A stretch of DNA of 64,000 bases, taken from positions 2,852,001 to 2,916,000 of the forward strand of contig JAJTTP010000002.1 in NCBI GenBank assembly GCA_023313575.1. The letters run 5' to 3'. Source of the stretch: Eutypella sp. D-1 (Eukaryota > Ascomycota > Sordariomycetes > Xylariales > Diatrypaceae). This document shows, in pieces, positions 61,484 to 64,000 of the stretch (position 1 is its first letter; every line of letters starts with the position of its first letter). The position numbers and the translations under genes are program-made. The notes beneath the pieces are model-generated. The model was not told where the DNA came from. It searched no databases and saw nothing but the letters and a program-made list of their open reading frames with translations.

Positions 61484-64000
61484 GTTGAATGGAAGTAGTT
61501 GAATGTGATTGTTGATTGGATAGTGATCTTGATGGATTTACTGAGTCAGGCAAGAACCCAGGAGGTGGCCAGGCGACTGTTCCTCCTTTATACTACTCAG
61601 CCGTTCCCTTTCTCTCAGCTAGCCTCACACAATAACGTCAGCTCCATCTAAACAAACCCAGTGTATCCTTTCCAGAGAGCACCATCACGAATCAAGTTAC
61701 CAAGACATCGCTTTCAGGCTCCGTGGGCCTCACCTACAACCTAGATCGCTTACTCCGCATTGTGATCGTAGGCTGCGAATAGGGGGTTTGCAGTAGCGTC
61801 CTGGGTCTTTACACACTAGACATGGTTCAGTTATCGGGCAATAGCACGCACGTGGGTGAGACTGGCATGATGTCTACTGCGGATAACCGGACTCACGTTA
61901 TGCATGATGATCTCCATGGGGTTCGTTGTTTCATGCAGCATAGGAGCACGACATATCATAGTACTACAGCATGTAGCAAGTTGTGTCTCCATCACCTATG
62001 TATGATAAGTCTACATACATTCTACGGCCGACCTGACCTGTTATGGGTATATGATACTACATAGTACGATAAAAGGATAGGCCCATCATAGGTTAGGTGT
62101 TGGGCAAATTATTAGCCTAAGCGCCCCAGCTTACCCACCGCACCCGTATCAGTACTAAGTCTTCTTGTTAAGAAGCTGGGGAAGAGGGGACACGTCAAAC
62201 ATATCTACTAAGCATGCTTGCTCCGTCTAGTTGGCAACCCAATTCCTGGTGATTCATCCTGTGGTGGACATCCATTTCATACCGTACTACTATTACCGCT
62301 GTACCAGAACAATCCATTTCAAGGACCTTCAAATGCTCACAGCTGGCTATCTTAAGGGGATAAAAAGTCGGAGAGCGCAAGTTCTGGGCTAGACTTCTGT
62401 AAGAATAGGGGGTAAAAATGGAGCTTATGAAGGCAGACGGTGATGGGGGTGGATGAGGTTGGGGCTGAGTGTGGACCCACGTTATTATGTCGATCAGTTC
62501 TTACCCACCCTGTCAATCTATATATGCTGTTAATGGGTTATAGATCGGAATAAACCGCATTTTTCGTGAAAAATAGGTTAGTAGACTAGGGACCCTGGTT
62601 TTTACTAGGTCTTGGAGCACTATCTTTACATAATCTCATGCACTGATACTGCATATGTTTTATGACTGGATCGATTGTTCGCAGACACTTGCTTGGCTTG
62701 ATCAGTATTCAGATAACAGATATGTCCATAGAGAAAGCTTTGATCATTAACTCGGAAGACCCCCACTCAACTTTAAGTATCAAGGTATGTGTCGATCTGT
62801 TTATGAATCCGGGTGGCACAATAATGCTTGAAGCTGGGGGAGATGTTTAATGGCACTCTGGAGTTGGCTGGCGTAACTGCACGTGTAGTTGACACATAGT
62901 TATTATCCCCCCGGTTTCCTTTCGGTCCCGTATGCCCCATACTTGTCAAATCAAGCATATTATGTGGCGATTGTCTAGATCATGGTTGCATGGTCGCTAA
63001 CTGCTCTTGCCCCGGGCGGGGACGTAAAGTAGTATGCGCAAGCATTCCGGGGTCGGGAAATATACTCTATTTAGTATATTATAGGAAGGACGGTGACAAA
63101 CCACTGGCCAAAGCATCTGAGCTTTAGCATGTAGTTCGTGTGTCAGGTACGAAGCCCTGCAAGAGACCTTTTTTTGCCTTACTGAATGGAGAAGATACGC
63201 CACTCAAGATTGGCCTAGCCATCCGGGAACAAGGGTTACCCGACGGGAGGTATCCGGATATGTGACGGCGTTTAGCTCAGTTAGTATAGCATGGCATGAT
63301 TCGAACATTAATCCTGGTATCCATGATGTAGCGTCGCCTGAGTGAAGGGCTGTTGCAGAATCAAGATACCTGTTACCGCTTTGACCAGACAGCTTATGAA
63401 CCTGCATTAGTATGGCTTACAAAGTACTTAGCATAGAGCTACATAGTATGGAGTACACTCAAGACACTACAGTATATTCCATATTACCTAATGACCGGGT
63501 AACAGTATCTGCAAGTCATTGTACGAATGTCAGTGCGCATCGTCAAGGCTTGTATTCCATATTTATTGTGTTATTCGTCAGCACTAGTAACAGGTTAGTT
63601 TCTTCAGTTTCAAGTCAGTCACGGGTTACCGATGTATAGAATTCTTAAACACATAGCACTTTGGCCTAGGTAAACCAGTGCATAGATACTTGATACATAT
63701 TCATGGGGATAGGCTAAACAACATGGTCGTATGCAGATTAGCTATAGGGGGCAAGTGAGTATCGCCCATATCCACGACTAGGATGATCTTGCTAAACTTC
63801 TGCAACAACCCCCAACGCGTCGAGTGATCGGCTAGCCCAGAGTTGTGAGAGTTAATTAGGTGTTTGGTAGTTTGAAAATCTCCTGGTAGATCCTTGAACC
63901 TACATGATTAGACAAGACACTAAAGATGGCAAAGAATATCATCCTTGGTCTTAACAATATTCTTTTCTGTGTCATTCGACTCCTGAATCTGCGCCCTCTT
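61484..64000. other. 2.5-kb gene-free end of the window
   Basis: The first ~250 bp should be the O-methyltransferase promoter. Beyond that only short random-looking frames are present. The composition leans to AT with many TA dinucleotides but is not saturated as in the left block. Confidence 0.5.

Noticed and set aside
63265..63340. tRNA-like stretch (TTAGCTCAGTTAGTATAGC, a TTCGAAC, and CGTCGCC at the end)
   Set aside because: The acceptor stem pairs over only about four bases and TTCGAAC is in the wrong place for a T-loop, so no cloverleaf can be drawn.
63722..63737. CATGGTCGTATG, resembling the start of 5S rRNA on the minus strand
   Set aside because: Similarity stops after about 12 bases; the rest of a 5S gene is absent.

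Overview
The window looks like a piece of a filamentous ascomycete genome (Pezizomycotina; a Sordariomycete-like fungus is my guess). The evidence is short introns (about 50-180 nt, GTAAGT-like donors, CTAAC-like branch sites), a HET-domain gene, a fungal-type kinase remnant, and a sharp split into an AT-rich block (1 to about 21,740) and a normal-composition, gene-bearing block (about 21,740 to 64,000). In the AT-rich block the remaining C and G sit mostly in CpG, while CpA/TpG is largely replaced by TpA. That is the footprint of repeat-induced point mutation (RIP).

AT-rich block. It has no intact gene. It holds heavily mutated LTR retrotransposons whose boundaries can still be fixed by exact 5-bp target-site duplications (TSDs). 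A reverse-strand Ty3/gypsy chromovirus (5281-18967, TSD GTATC) is split in its integrase core by a second, forward-strand relative (7210-14024, TSD AAATA). Two solo LTRs flank this nest in opposite orientations: 1199-1626 (TSD ATAGT) and 20116-20542 (TSD AAAAG). A third, truncated gypsy pol remnant lies on the minus strand at 1632-5275. Between 20,548 and 21,740 is another mutated unit that includes a run encoding Asp/Asn-rich peptide on the minus strand. The block ends in three roughly 30-bp tandem repeats, followed by an unmutated element with 46-47 bp inverted arms (21741-21931) that may be the start of an LTR.

Gene block. In order: kinesin-5 (minus); a UPF0183/PHAF1-like protein (plus); a HET-domain protein (plus); the ribosome-associated Hsp70 SSB1 (plus, five exons); an LMBR1-family membrane protein of the lysosomal cobalamin transporter type (plus); UDP-N-acetylglucosamine pyrophosphorylase (minus, with a short last exon); a frameshifted fungal kinase-like pseudogene (plus); a Mug/TDG-type uracil-DNA glycosylase (plus); a secreted, probably GPI-anchored Gly-rich protein (minus); a short-chain dehydrogenase (minus); an ANCHR/ZFYVE19-like protein (plus, three exons); and a family-2 O-methyltransferase (minus, four exons). 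Several genes needed splicing to recover the correct ends. I worked out the junctions by reading donor, branch and acceptor sites and checking that the frame and family motifs continue across them.

How it fits together. The 22-47 kb part is housekeeping (mitosis, translation, cell-wall precursor supply, vacuole, DNA repair) with one allorecognition-type HET gene. From 47.9 kb to the end, genes thin out: about 3 kb, 2.5 kb, 4 kb and 2.5 kb gaps surround a lone SDR, the ANCHR-like gene and a lone O-methyltransferase. The two enzymes could serve secondary metabolism, but no synthase gene is visible, so no cluster is claimed.
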